From assembly GCA_017860085.1 (NCBI GenBank), contig JAFNAJ010000158.1, positions 1 through 6,368 of the forward strand: a stretch of 6,368 bases of DNA, read 5' to 3'. How positions within the stretch are numbered: the stretch's first letter is position 1; every line of letters begins with the position of its first letter. Below the pieces are notes generated by a model, which was not told the DNA's origin, did no database searches, and saw only the letters and a program-made list of their open reading frames with translations. This stretch comes from Acidobacteriota bacterium. GTDB lineage: Bacteria; Acidobacteriota; Vicinamibacteria; Vicinamibacterales; JAFNAJ01. This document shows, piece by piece, positions 1 through 6,368 of this stretch. The position numbers were made by a program, and so were the translations under genes.

Positions 1-930
1 GCCGACGACTTCCTCACGTCGCTCTATTTGGCCACCCGAGCGCCCGTGCTCGTGGCGCCGGCGATGAACACGCACATGTACGAGCACGACGCGGTGCGCA
101 CCAACCTGGCCACGCTGCGCGCGCGTGGCGTGCACGTGGTCGACCCGGGCGAGGGCTACCTGGCCTGCGGCTGGGTTGGCAAGGGTCGGCTCGCCGAGCC
201 AGACGAGGTGGTGAGAGCGGCGCAGGCCATCCTGAAGCCTGCGCGAACGATGACCGAGCGGCGCGTCGTGGTCTCGGCGGGGCCGACCTACGAGGATCTC
301 GACCCCGTGCGGTTCATCGGGAATCGATCGTCTGGACGGATGGGCATGGCCGTCGCGGCGGAGGCGGCCAAACGAGGTGCGGCCGTGACGCTGGTGCTTG
401 GCCCGTCGCCGCTCGAGCCGCCGAGCGGGGTCGACGTGGTTCGCGTTCGGTCGGCGGCGGAGATGCACGAGGCGGTGATGCGTCACGCCGAGGGCGCCGA
501 CGCGATCGTGATGGCGGCGGCCGTGGCCGACTACACACCGGCAGGCGGCGCCGAGCCCCAGAAGGTGGCGAAGGGGGAGGGCGACCGCACGCTGACGCTG
601 GTGCGGACCACGGACATCCTGGCGGAGCTGGGCCGGTGGCGCGATGGCCGGGCCCTGCCGGTGCTCGTCGGGTTTGCGGCGGAAACCGACGCGGTGGTCG
701 CCAAGGCTCGCGCCAAGCGAACCATCAAACGCGTCGACGTGATTGTCGCGAACGACGTGTCGAGAGTCGATGCCGGCTTCGATGTCGACACGAACGCCGC
801 CACGATCGTCAGCGAGGAGGGCGACGAGGTCCTGCCGCTGCAGCTCAAGTCGGAACTGGCGCGGCGCCTGGTCGATCGAGTCGAACGCTTGGTCGAGGCG
901 CGCCGCGGCGCGGGTGCTGGCCGTGTCTGA
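1..930 (+). CDS. coaBC: CoaBC: phosphopantothenoylcysteine decarboxylase / phosphopantothenate-cysteine ligase (5' end missing)
   Basis: This bifunctional flavoprotein joins cysteine to 4'-phosphopantothenate (CoaB) and decarboxylates the product to 4'-phosphopantetheine (CoaC), two successive cytoplasmic steps of coenzyme A synthesis. The frame is open from base 1, so the N-terminal half of the CoaC domain lies outside; the TTG at 28 is internal. The visible CoaC end carries PAMNTHM (codons 20-26) and LACGWVGKGRL with the family's active-site cysteine at codon 56. The CoaB domain begins near codon 84 with SAGPTYEDLDPVRFIGN followed by SSGRMG, the nucleotide-binding and dimerisation region; Asn108 matches the conserved ligase Asn. 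AAVADY, the lysine-containing QKVAKGEG segment, TTDIL and VANDVS follow in the usual order. The C-terminus ends normally at TGA 928-930, overlapping the next gene, which suggests one operon. The assignment is firm; only the missing 5' part is unknown. Confidence 0.97.
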   Translation, partial: ADDFLTSLYLATRAPVLVAPAMNTHMYEHDAVRTNLATLRARGVHVVDPGEGYLACGWVGKGRLAEPDEVVRAAQAILKPARTMTERRVVVSAGPTYEDLDPVRFIGNRSSGRMGMAVAAEAAKRGAAVTLVLGPSPLEPPSGVDVVRVRSAAEMHEAVMRHAEGADAIVMAAAVADYTPAGGAEPQKVAKGEGDRTLTLVRTTDILAELGRWRDGRALPVLVGFAAETDAVVAKARAKRTIKRVDVIVANDVSRVDAGFDVDTNAATIVSEEGDEVLPLQLKSELARRLVDRVERLVEARRGAGAGRV

Positions 931-1735
931 TGCACGAGGCGCGCTGGCCGAGCACTTGCGGTACTTCCAGGACCTGGGCGTCGTGGGACTCAGCGGCGAT
1001 CCCGCCTGGTCGGTACGGCCCGTGGGACGAGCAGCGGCCCTGGGTCAGGCACCGACGGCTTCCGTGGAGGCGCGCCTGCCAGGCCCGTCGGAGGTGACAG
1101 CCGATGCCAGCGTCTCGATCGCGGTGAGCCTGTTCGACGCGACGTCCGCGACGCCGACCGCGGGCCTCGACCCTGCCGAGGCGTTGACCGCCATCCAAAC
1201 CGACCTCGGCGACTGCACGCGCTGCAAGCTGCACGCGCTGGGGCGCACGCAGATCGTGTTCGGCGTCGGCAGCCCCACGGCGCGACTCATGTTCGTGGGC
1301 GAGGCGCCGGGGCAGGATGAAGATCGCCAGGGGGTTCCTTTTGTCGGCCGCGCCGGCCAATTGCTCACCCGGACCATCGAACGCCTCGGATTGAGGCGCG
1401 AGGACGTGTACATCGCCAACGTCATCAAGTGTCGGCCGCCGGCCAACCGGAACCCCGAACCCGACGAGGTGACGACCTGCGAGCCGTTTCTCTTTCGCCA
1501 GATCGACGCCATCCGCCCGAAGGTGGTCGTGGCGCTCGGCACGTTCGCGGCGCAGGCGCTGCTGCAGACCAGGGACCCCATCTCGAGGCTCCGTGGGCGA
1601 GTGTTCAACTGGCGCGGCGCCCGGCTCATCCCGACGTTTCACCCCGCGTTTCTGCTTCGCAATCCCCCGGAGGCGCAGCGAAAGGAAGCGTGGAGCGACT
1701 TCAAGAAGGCGCGCGCGCTCCTCGACGAGGAGTGA
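923..1735 (+). CDS. udg: Family 4 (iron-sulfur) uracil-DNA glycosylase
   Basis: The enzyme removes uracil from DNA, the first step of base excision repair after cytosine deamination or dUMP misincorporation. Numbered from the GTG at 923 (270 residues), cysteines 98, 101, 170 and 186 are spaced as the four [4Fe-4S] ligands of family 4. GEAPGQDED (126-134) is the family 4 form of motif A, unlike the GLAPA type of family 5. HPAFLLRN (240-247) is the C-terminal catalytic motif. The fold also shows VPFVGRAGQLL and IKCRPPANRNPEP. About 90 residues precede the first cysteine: a block resembling HLRYFQDLGV, then an Ala/Pro/Ser-rich stretch likely to be a flexible linker. The start is uncertain. GTG 923 gives a typical VSDARG opening and an 8-base overlap with coaBC, but no good Shine-Dalgarno is visible; GTG 914 is an alternative. 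Translation is probably coupled to coaBC. Function is confident, start moderate. Confidence 0.93.
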   Translation: MSDARGALAEHLRYFQDLGVVGLSGDPAWSVRPVGRAAALGQAPTASVEARLPGPSEVTADASVSIAVSLFDATSATPTAGLDPAEALTAIQTDLGDCTRCKLHALGRTQIVFGVGSPTARLMFVGEAPGQDEDRQGVPFVGRAGQLLTRTIERLGLRREDVYIANVIKCRPPANRNPEPDEVTTCEPFLFRQIDAIRPKVVVALGTFAAQALLQTRDPISRLRGRVFNWRGARLIPTFHPAFLLRNPPEAQRKEAWSDFKKARALLDEE

Positions 1736-1760
1736 CGCGCGCGTCTCCTGACGACGGGCC

Positions 1761-4271
1761 ATGTCGAGGCTCGCCATCGTCGCCGTCCCGGTTCCCCAGC
1801 TCGAGCCGCTGACCTATAGGCTGGCCGACGATCAGCGCGTCGTCGTTGGCAGCCGTGTGCTCGTTCCACTCGGCCCGCGGCTCGTGACCGGCTGCGTGGT
1901 CGCGCTTGCGGACGAGCGCGAGTGGACGGAACAGCACTCGCGCCATGGGGACGGAAAGGGCGTGACGCTCAAGCCCGTCAGAGAGGTGCTCGATACCGAG
2001 GCGTTTCTTCCCGACGAGGTGCTGCAACTTGCGCGCTGGGTGGCCGACTACTACCTCTGCAGCCTCGGCGAGGCGATTGCCACGGCGGCGCCGCCGTTTG
2101 CCTGGGCCGCGAGCCGACCCCACGTGGAGATTACCGAAGAGGGAAGGCGCCAGGCTGCGGCCGGCGCTGGCGAGGGGATCGAGTCGGTGATGCTGCGGAC
2201 GATCGAGACAGAGGGCCCTGTGCATCGCCCGGCTCTGGGGCCACGCGTGGCTCGGGCGCTGGCCCGACTCGAAGGGGAGCGCGCTGCGACGATTGACGTC
2301 TCACCGGCTGCAATCGGAAGGAGCCTGTTGAAGCTCGTGCGCCTCGGGTGGGTCCGCGTCACGCGTGATGTGCCCCCGGCGAGGACGGCGGAGCGCACGG
2401 TCGGAGTCGCCGAGTTGACAGCGGCGGGGCTCGACACGGGTGTTGATGCCGCACTGGCCGCGCGGCAGCGGGAGGCCCTCGTGCTGATTCGCGGGGCGGG
2501 AGGACGGCTGGCGGCGGTCGACCTCCGGTCGGCTGGCGTATCGATGGACACGCTGGCTCGCCTGGCGCGGAAAGGCCTGGTCGCGATCCGGCGCGAGCGC
2601 GTGGAGCGTGATCCGTTCGCGTCGGGCCAGCACGAGGCGCTTGGCGCGCGGCGCGAGCCCGTGGAGCTCACCGACGAGCAGCAGGCGGCGCTTGACGCGC
2701 TGGCGGTGCCGCTGTCGCGAGGCCAGTTCCACGTGACGCTGCTGCACGGCATCACCGGCAGCGGGAAGACGGAGATCTACAAGCGGCTGGCCGCGAAGGT
2801 GCAGGCCGTCGGCAGGCGGGTGCTGATCCTCGTGCCGGAGATCGCGCTGACGCCGGCGCTGGCAGGCACCTTCCGCGAGGCGTTCGGCGAGCGTGTCGCC
2901 ATCCAGCACAGCGGGCTGTCGGGTGGCGAGCGCCACGATCAATGGCACCGGATTCGTCGCGGCGAGATCGACGTGGTGGTTGGCACGCGCTCGGCCGTGT
3001 TCGCGCCCCTCTCCTCGATCGGGCTCATCGTGGTGGACGAGGAGCACGACACGTCGTACAAGCAGGACGATGCGCCGAGGTACAACGGGCGAGACGTCGC
3101 CATTGTGCGGGCGCGTGCAGCGCGAGCCCTCGTCGTGCTCGGGTCGGCCACGCCATCGCTCGAGAGCTACCAGAACGCCGTGACCGGCCGCTATCAGCTC
3201 GTCGAGCTGACACGGCGGGTGTTCGACCGCCGACTCGCGCAGGTGGCCGTGGTGAACATGCGCGAGGAGTATGCCGAGGCCGGGCCTGACGCCGTCTTGA
3301 GCCGGTCCCTCCAGTCGGCGCTCGGGGACTGCATCGGCCGCGGCGAGCAGGCGATGGTGCTGCTGAACCGCCGCGGCTACGCGCCGACCGTGTTCTGTCG
3401 ACAGTGCGGCGGTCGGCTCGAGTGTCCCAACTGCAGCGTGTCGCTCACCGTGCACAAGGCGGTGCACCGCGCGCGCTGCCACTACTGCGACTACTCGGTG
3501 CAGGTGCCCGAGGCGTGCCAGTCGTGTGGCGGTACGTACCTCGAGTACACGGGTGTCGGTACCGAGCGGGTGGAAGCCGAGCTGCGGGAGTTGCTGGCGG
3601 GCGTTCGTGTCGCGCGGGTCGACCGGGACACCATCCGGCGCCGCGGCGAGATCTCCCGGGTGCTGGCGCGGTTTGCCCGGCGCGAGATCGACGTGCTCGT
3701 CGGCACGCAGATGATTGCCAAAGGGCACGACTTCCCGGCGGTCACGCTCGTCGGGGTCATCTCGGCCGACGTCGGCCTGGGGCTGGCCGACTTCCGCGCT
3801 GCCGAGCGGACGTTCCAGTTGCTCACCCAGGTGGCGGGCCGCGCGGGCCGCGGCGTGCAGGCCGGCACGGCGATCGTGCAGACGTTGTACCCCGAGCACT
3901 ACAGCATCCGGCATGCCTGCACACAGGACTATCGAGCGTTCTTCGACGAGGAGATCCAGTACCGTCGGGCGATGCGCTACCCGCCGTCGTTTGCGCTCGT
4001 CAACCTCACGGTGCGTGGCTCGACGGCGCTCGAGGCGCTGAGCGCCGCCACCGATCTGGCGGGACTGCTGCGCAAGCGCAGCCAGCACTACCTGGTGCTC
4101 GGTCCCGCGCCCGCGCCGCTGCAGCGGCTGCGGGGCGAACACCGGGTGCAGATCTTCCTCAAGGGCACGACGCGCAAGCCGATGCGGCTCGCCGTTCGCG
4201 AGGCGCTGGCGCGGCGGCCTGATCTCGTGCGACGAACGACGATCGACGTCGATCCGATCTCGGTACTCTGA
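1761..4271 (+). CDS. priA: PriA: primosomal replication-restart DNA helicase
   Basis: PriA recognises stalled or repaired forks and D-loops, unwinds the lagging-strand arm 3' to 5' and starts replisome reloading. Along 836 residues the order is: the 3'-DNA-end binding domain (about 1-110, with LEPLTYRLAD), a winged-helix and linker region (about 120-300), and a superfamily 2 helicase core. The core has GITGSGKTE (Walker A, Lys336), VVDEEHD (Walker B, 424-430), SYKQDDAPRYNGRDVA and GSATPSLES. Eight cysteines (546, 549, 555, 558, 573, 576, 586, 589) form the two-zinc module. Lobe 2 has GTQMIAKGHDFP (648-659) and QVAGRAGRG (690-698). All key residues are present, so it should be an active helicase. 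It is about 100 residues longer than the E. coli protein (732), mostly before the helicase core. ATG 1761 is the first start after an in-frame TGA at 1749; a clear Shine-Dalgarno is lacking. The 25-base gap after udg suggests the same transcript. Confidence 0.97.
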   Translation: MSRLAIVAVPVPQLEPLTYRLADDQRVVVGSRVLVPLGPRLVTGCVVALADEREWTEQHSRHGDGKGVTLKPVREVLDTEAFLPDEVLQLARWVADYYLCSLGEAIATAAPPFAWAASRPHVEITEEGRRQAAAGAGEGIESVMLRTIETEGPVHRPALGPRVARALARLEGERAATIDVSPAAIGRSLLKLVRLGWVRVTRDVPPARTAERTVGVAELTAAGLDTGVDAALAARQREALVLIRGAGGRLAAVDLRSAGVSMDTLARLARKGLVAIRRERVERDPFASGQHEALGARREPVELTDEQQAALDALAVPLSRGQFHVTLLHGITGSGKTEIYKRLAAKVQAVGRRVLILVPEIALTPALAGTFREAFGERVAIQHSGLSGGERHDQWHRIRRGEIDVVVGTRSAVFAPLSSIGLIVVDEEHDTSYKQDDAPRYNGRDVAIVRARAARALVVLGSATPSLESYQNAVTGRYQLVELTRRVFDRRLAQVAVVNMREEYAEAGPDAVLSRSLQSALGDCIGRGEQAMVLLNRRGYAPTVFCRQCGGRLECPNCSVSLTVHKAVHRARCHYCDYSVQVPEACQSCGGTYLEYTGVGTERVEAELRELLAGVRVARVDRDTIRRRGEISRVLARFARREIDVLVGTQMIAKGHDFPAVTLVGVISADVGLGLADFRAAERTFQLLTQVAGRAGRGVQAGTAIVQTLYPEHYSIRHACTQDYRAFFDEEIQYRRAMRYPPSFALVNLTVRGSTALEALSAATDLAGLLRKRSQHYLVLGPAPAPLQRLRGEHRVQIFLKGTTRKPMRLAVREALARRPDLVRRTTIDVDPISVL

Positions 4272-4281
4272 ACCAAGCGAG

Positions 4282-4358
4282 GTGCTAGGGTGCCAGAGTG
4301 CTGGGGTGCTAGGGTTCTTGAAGCACCCTAGCACCTTGGCACCCCAGCACCCTAGAAC
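4282..4358. repeat. Imperfect 34-base inverted repeat built from 8-base GTGCTAGG-like units
   Basis: The left arm (4282-4315) is four 8-base units, GTGCTAGG, GTGCCAGA, GTGCTGGG and GTGCTAGG, plus GT. The right arm (4325-4358) is four inverted units: CCTAGCAC, CTTGGCAC, CCCAGCAC and CCTAGAAC. The 9-base loop lies at 4316-4324. Twenty-seven of 34 positions pair by Watson-Crick rules, and the inner 11 pairs (4305-4315 with 4325-4335) are perfect. The two middle units occur in opposite order in the two arms. The element fills most of the 98-base gap between two convergent genes. I cannot name a described repeat family for it; it may be a dispersed intergenic repeat of this lineage. Confidence 0.85.
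4282..4358. terminator. Possible bidirectional transcription terminator between convergent genes
   Basis: The hairpin sits 11 bases after the priA stop and 12 bases beyond the protease-gene stop on the other strand, where both convergent transcripts should end. RNA from either strand could form a very stable stem of about 30 pairs including G-U pairs. No U-tract follows on either side, so it is not a textbook intrinsic terminator. It might instead block read-through or protect 3' ends from exonucleases. The placement is seen; the function is inferred. Confidence 0.45.
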
Positions 4359-4369
4359 GACAGACGAAG

Positions 4370-5359
4370 TCAGCGCGGCTTGATGAGCTCGAACGGCTGA
4401 ATCGGCGCGGGCGTGAAGCACGCGATGAAGATGAGCAGCGCGACGACGGCGATGATGACCCGCGTGCGATCGAGCGGCACGTGTTCGTCGATCGTTGGAG
4501 GGTGCTTGGGGCCGAAGACGAGCAGCATGCCGAGCATCAGCGCCGTCCACACCACCCAGCTCAACGAGACGAAGGTCAGCGCGATGGCGATGGCCAGCGC
4601 GCCGAACGTGATCACGGTCGACCTGCGCCCGAGCACGGCGTATGAAATGTGCCCCCCGTCGAGCTGGCCGATCGGGAAGAGGTTGAGGGCCGTGGCGAGC
4701 AGCCCGAACCATGCCGCGAACGCCATCGGGTGCAGGTTGATCGAGTAGCCGTCGGGGACAGCGCCGAAGAACCACCACGACACCCCCTGGAAGAGCAGGG
4801 GTTCGCCCAACTCGAGGCCGACGAAGTTGGCCGGCAGCTTCACCACGCGCGACAGGGCCAGCCCAGCAATCATGGCCGGGACGGCGATCACGAACCCGGC
4901 GATGGGTCCCGCCACGCCCACGTCGAAGAGCACCGGCTTCGTGTGGATGCCGCCGCGGATCCGGATGAACGCGCCGAGCGTACCAGTGAGGCTGGTCGGA
5001 AAGGGAATGAAGAAGGGCATCGTCGCGTCGACGCGGTAGTAGCGGCACGCCAGGTAGTGGCCCATCTCGTGCGCGCCGAGGATGGCGAGGATCGTCAGGC
5101 TGTACCACAGGCCGCCCAGCAACAGCTGGGTGCGGGTCGTAAACAGCAGCGGGCGCGGCACGAAGTCGACCAGGAAGCCGTAATAGTGGCCCATGCCCAC
5201 CAGCGTCGTCGTCACGAAGGTGATGATGAGCAGCAGGACATGCAGCCAGACACGATCGCGTCGCTGGGGGGCTGGCGGTGGCATCGTCCAGGGCGCACCT
5301 GCACCCTCGACGCGGGACGGACGTTCGCCTGGAGGCGGGTCGAAGGGCGGGAGGGACAT
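4370..5359 (-). CDS. Site-2-protease-like (peptidase family M50) intramembrane zinc metalloprotease
   Basis: This is a polytopic inner-membrane protein of 329 residues, expected to cut substrates within or near the membrane as site-2 proteases do. HEMGH (97-101) supplies the zinc ligands His97 and His101 and the catalytic Glu98. LNLFPIGQLDGGH (225-237) carries the third ligand, Asp234. Hydrophobic segments lie at about 37-57, 80-96, 144-172, 213-228, 248-283 (probably two) and 300-316. Residues 1-36 are proline-rich and probably cytoplasmic. There is no PDZ domain, unlike RseP. The segment around LFDVGVAGPIAGF and the general layout recall the EGY/S2P-like subgroup of plants, cyanobacteria and other bacteria. 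The ATG shares its A with the TGA of the upstream HU gene (TGATG, 5357-5361), with no separate Shine-Dalgarno seen, which fits translational coupling. Met26 is a less likely start. The substrate is unknown. Confidence 0.92.
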   Translation of the reverse strand: MSLPPFDPPPGERPSRVEGAGAPWTMPPPAPQRRDRVWLHVLLLIITFVTTTLVGMGHYYGFLVDFVPRPLLFTTRTQLLLGGLWYSLTILAILGAHEMGHYLACRYYRVDATMPFFIPFPTSLTGTLGAFIRIRGGIHTKPVLFDVGVAGPIAGFVIAVPAMIAGLALSRVVKLPANFVGLELGEPLLFQGVSWWFFGAVPDGYSINLHPMAFAAWFGLLATALNLFPIGQLDGGHISYAVLGRRSTVITFGALAIAIALTFVSLSWVVWTALMLGMLLVFGPKHPPTIDEHVPLDRTRVIIAVVALLIFIACFTPAPIQPFELIKPR

Positions 5360-5631
5360 CAGCCGCCGAGGTTCTGGAGTTCCTTGCCGGGCTTGAAGCG
5401 GATCGTGCGGCCGGGCGGGATCTTCACTTCCTTGCCCGTGCGGGGGTTGCGGCCAATCCCGCGCTTCCGCGGCTTCACCTGGAAGACGCCGAAGCCGCGC
5501 AGCTCGATGCGGTCGCCTCGCTGCATCGACACGCGCATCGCGTTGAACACGGCATCCACGGCCAGCTCGGCTTTGACCTTCGTGATGTCGGCGACTTTTG
5601 CCACCTCGTTCACGATGTCGACCTTGATCAT
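5359..5631 (-). CDS. HU/IHF-family nucleoid DNA-binding protein
   Basis: This small basic protein of 90 residues binds and bends DNA as a dimer, shaping the nucleoid and aiding replication, recombination and transcription. The N-terminal helices start MIKVDIVNEVAKVADITK. RIELRGFGVF (41-50) begins the beta saddle. GRNPRTGKEVKIPP (60-73) is the family signature, with Pro63 as the arm-tip proline that intercalates into DNA. FKPGKEL (79-85) is the usual C-terminal helix. The length is normal. ATG 5631 is preferred over ATG 5664 because GGAG lies 9 bases upstream and because 5664 falls inside the likely -10 box. The sequence alone does not settle whether it is HU or an IHF-like subunit; the RGFGVF and KPGKEL features occur in both. 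It is the first gene of a two-gene operon with the downstream protease, which starts on its stop codon. Confidence 0.95.
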   Translation of the reverse strand: MIKVDIVNEVAKVADITKVKAELAVDAVFNAMRVSMQRGDRIELRGFGVFQVKPRKRGIGRNPRTGKEVKIPPGRTIRFKPGKELQNLGG

Positions 5632-5640
5632 GGTTAGGCG

Positions 5641-5644
5641 CTCC
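5641..5644 (-). promoter_or_regulatory. Shine-Dalgarno of the HU gene
   Basis: On the minus strand GGAG precedes the ATG at 5631 with a 9-base spacer. It decides the start: the upstream in-frame ATG at 5664 has no comparable site. Confidence 0.7.
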
Positions 5645-5659
5645 AAAGGGCTGGTAACC

Positions 5660-5688
5660 ACCATAAAACGTGGGACTTAGCCTGTCAA
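5660..5688 (-). promoter_or_regulatory. Sigma-70-type promoter of the HU-protease operon
   Basis: On the minus strand a perfect TTGACA (5688-5683) is followed after 17 bases by TATGGT (5665-5660), which matches four of six consensus -10 bases. Transcription would start near 5653, giving a leader of about 22 bases that contains the GGAG site. Box sequence, spacing and position agree with each other. No start site has been measured here. Confidence 0.65.
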
Positions 5689-5724
5689 GGCTCGACGTAA
5701 GTCAATTTCAGGTAATCTCTCTCC

Positions 5725-6368
5725 ATGTCGCGGAGGCGCGCGGGGGCGCTCACGGTCGTGCTGGTCGGCCGGCCCAACGTCGGCAAGTCGACCCTGTTCA
5801 ACCGAATCGCCGGGACTCGCCGCGCCATCGTGGGGCCCGTTGCCGGCACCACACGGGACGTGATCTCCCAACCGGCCGAGTGGCAGGGTCGCCGCTTCGA
5901 GCTCGTCGACACCGGCGGAATGTTCGGGGCGAGCGCCGACCCCCTGCACGACCTCGTGTTCGAACATGGAAAGCGGGCGCTCGACCGCGCGAACGTGGTG
6001 GTGTTTCTCGTCGACGGCCGTGAGGGGCCGCTGCCCGGAGACGACGAGATCGCCCAGGAGATCCGCAGCCGGGGGCTGCCCGTGATCGTCGCCGTCAACA
6101 AGTCGGACGACAGGCGGGCGCGAGGTCGAGCCGTCGAGTTCTACAGGTTTGGGTTCGAGGCGGTGATGTCGGTGGCGGCGGAGCCCGGCGAGGGCATCGG
6201 CGATCTCCTCGACGAGGTGCTCGCGAAGGGCGGCGTCACCGAGGCGACCCCGCCCGAGGAGCCGGCGGACGAAGCCGACCGGGCCGAGGTCGGCGTCGCG
6301 ATCGTCGGGCGGCCCAACGTGGGCAAGTCGTCGCTCGTCAACCGGTTGCTCCGCGAGGAGCGGGTGCT
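5725..6368 (+). CDS. der: Der (EngA): two-domain ribosome-assembly GTPase (3' end missing)
   Basis: Der carries two tandem GTPase domains and a KH-like C-terminal domain and helps mature the large ribosomal subunit. The window holds 214 codons. The first G domain shows GRPNVGKS (G1, 15-22), TTRD (G2, 42-45), DTGG (G3, 62-65), NKSD (G4, 125-128) and a G5-like SVAAEPGEG (149-157). A charged, Glu/Ala/Pro-rich linker (about 168-188) follows. The second G domain then starts with another GRPNVGKS (195-202), which identifies Der rather than a single-domain Era-type GTPase. The remaining second domain and KH domain lie beyond the edge. ATG 5725 fits the family start, with a short basic stretch (SRRRAG) before the first strand. 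Only a weak AGG lies about 12 bases upstream, so ribosome recognition is unclear. It is transcribed divergently from the HU operon. Confidence 0.96.
   Translation, partial: MSRRRAGALTVVLVGRPNVGKSTLFNRIAGTRRAIVGPVAGTTRDVISQPAEWQGRRFELVDTGGMFGASADPLHDLVFEHGKRALDRANVVVFLVDGREGPLPGDDEIAQEIRSRGLPVIVAVNKSDDRRARGRAVEFYRFGFEAVMSVAAEPGEGIGDLLDEVLAKGGVTEATPPEEPADEADRAEVGVAIVGRPNVGKSSLVNRLLREERV

Larger units (their letters stand above)
5632..5724. other. Divergent intergenic region between the HU gene and der
   Basis: These 93 bases are clearly richer in A and T than the flanking genes and hold the HU promoter and leader. For der on the plus strand I see only a weak candidate -10 (TAATCT, 5713-5718) without a matching -35 at proper spacing; TCGACG at 5692-5697 is 15 bases away. 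No operator palindrome or riboswitch-like fold was recognised. Confidence 0.6.

Noticed and set aside
743..922. An ATG at 743 as the start of the glycosylase.
   Set aside because: The first 60 codons would overlap the conserved CoaB C-terminal region in another frame and read as Arg/Ser-rich out-of-frame sequence; GTG 923 gives a sensible start.
845..1777. A 310-codon minus-strand frame opposite the uracil-DNA glycosylase gene.
   Set aside because: It mirrors the codon bias of udg, has no recognisable motif and ends inside the priA start region; udg motifs on the plus strand are unambiguous.
4282..4358. A CRISPR array or an insertion-sequence terminal repeat.
   Set aside because: There are no spacers between the units, which are 8 bases long and inverted about one centre, and no transposase or target duplication is nearby.
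2301..5108. A 935-codon open frame on the minus strand, antisense to priA and crossing the intergenic hairpin into the protease gene.
   Set aside because: The product is Arg/Ala/His-rich with no recognisable domain, and the frame differs from that of the real protease gene. PriA on the plus strand has every family motif. Long antisense frames are expected in high-GC DNA.
5632..5664. An 11-residue longer HU protein starting at ATG 5664.
   Set aside because: That ATG lies within the predicted -10 box and has no Shine-Dalgarno, whereas ATG 5631 has GGAG 9 bases upstream and the normal HU N-terminus.
4649..5680. A 343-codon plus-strand frame opposite the protease and HU genes.
   Set aside because: The composition is Arg/Glu/His-rich and motif-free, while both minus-strand genes have clear family signatures, a promoter and a coupled junction.

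Overview
The window is compact, high-GC bacterial chromosome with housekeeping genes and no sign of phage, plasmid, insertion sequence, CRISPR or secondary-metabolite material. The proteins look most like those of Acidobacteriota (possibly the Vicinamibacteria side). This is an impression from protein style, GC content and gene mix, not a demonstrated assignment. I see no tRNA, rRNA or riboswitch.

Layout. Positions 1-4271 are a plus-strand run: the 3' part of coaBC (coenzyme A synthesis, cut by the window edge), a family 4 uracil-DNA glycosylase overlapping its end by 8 bases, and, 25 bases later, priA (replication restart helicase). Positions 4272-4369 separate this run from a convergent minus-strand pair and hold a long imperfect hairpin built of 8-base units. 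The minus-strand pair, read from 5631 down to 4370, is an HU/IHF-family nucleoid protein gene followed by a site-2-protease-like membrane metalloprotease gene. The two are joined by a TGATG stop/start overlap. Positions 5632-5724 form a divergent intergenic region with a good promoter for the HU gene. From 5725 to the right edge runs the 5' part of der (EngA), a two-domain ribosome-assembly GTPase.

Function. The glycosylase and PriA both serve genome maintenance: one removes uracil from DNA, the other reloads the replisome at stalled or repaired forks. CoaBC is metabolic and seems linked only through the shared transcript. The HU-like protein and the protease are very likely co-transcribed and translationally coupled, but their functional link is unknown. 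Der stands alone at the edge.

I found no convincing new biological system. The items most worth a second look are the mosaic hairpin between priA and the protease gene, and the coupling of a nucleoid protein to an intramembrane protease.
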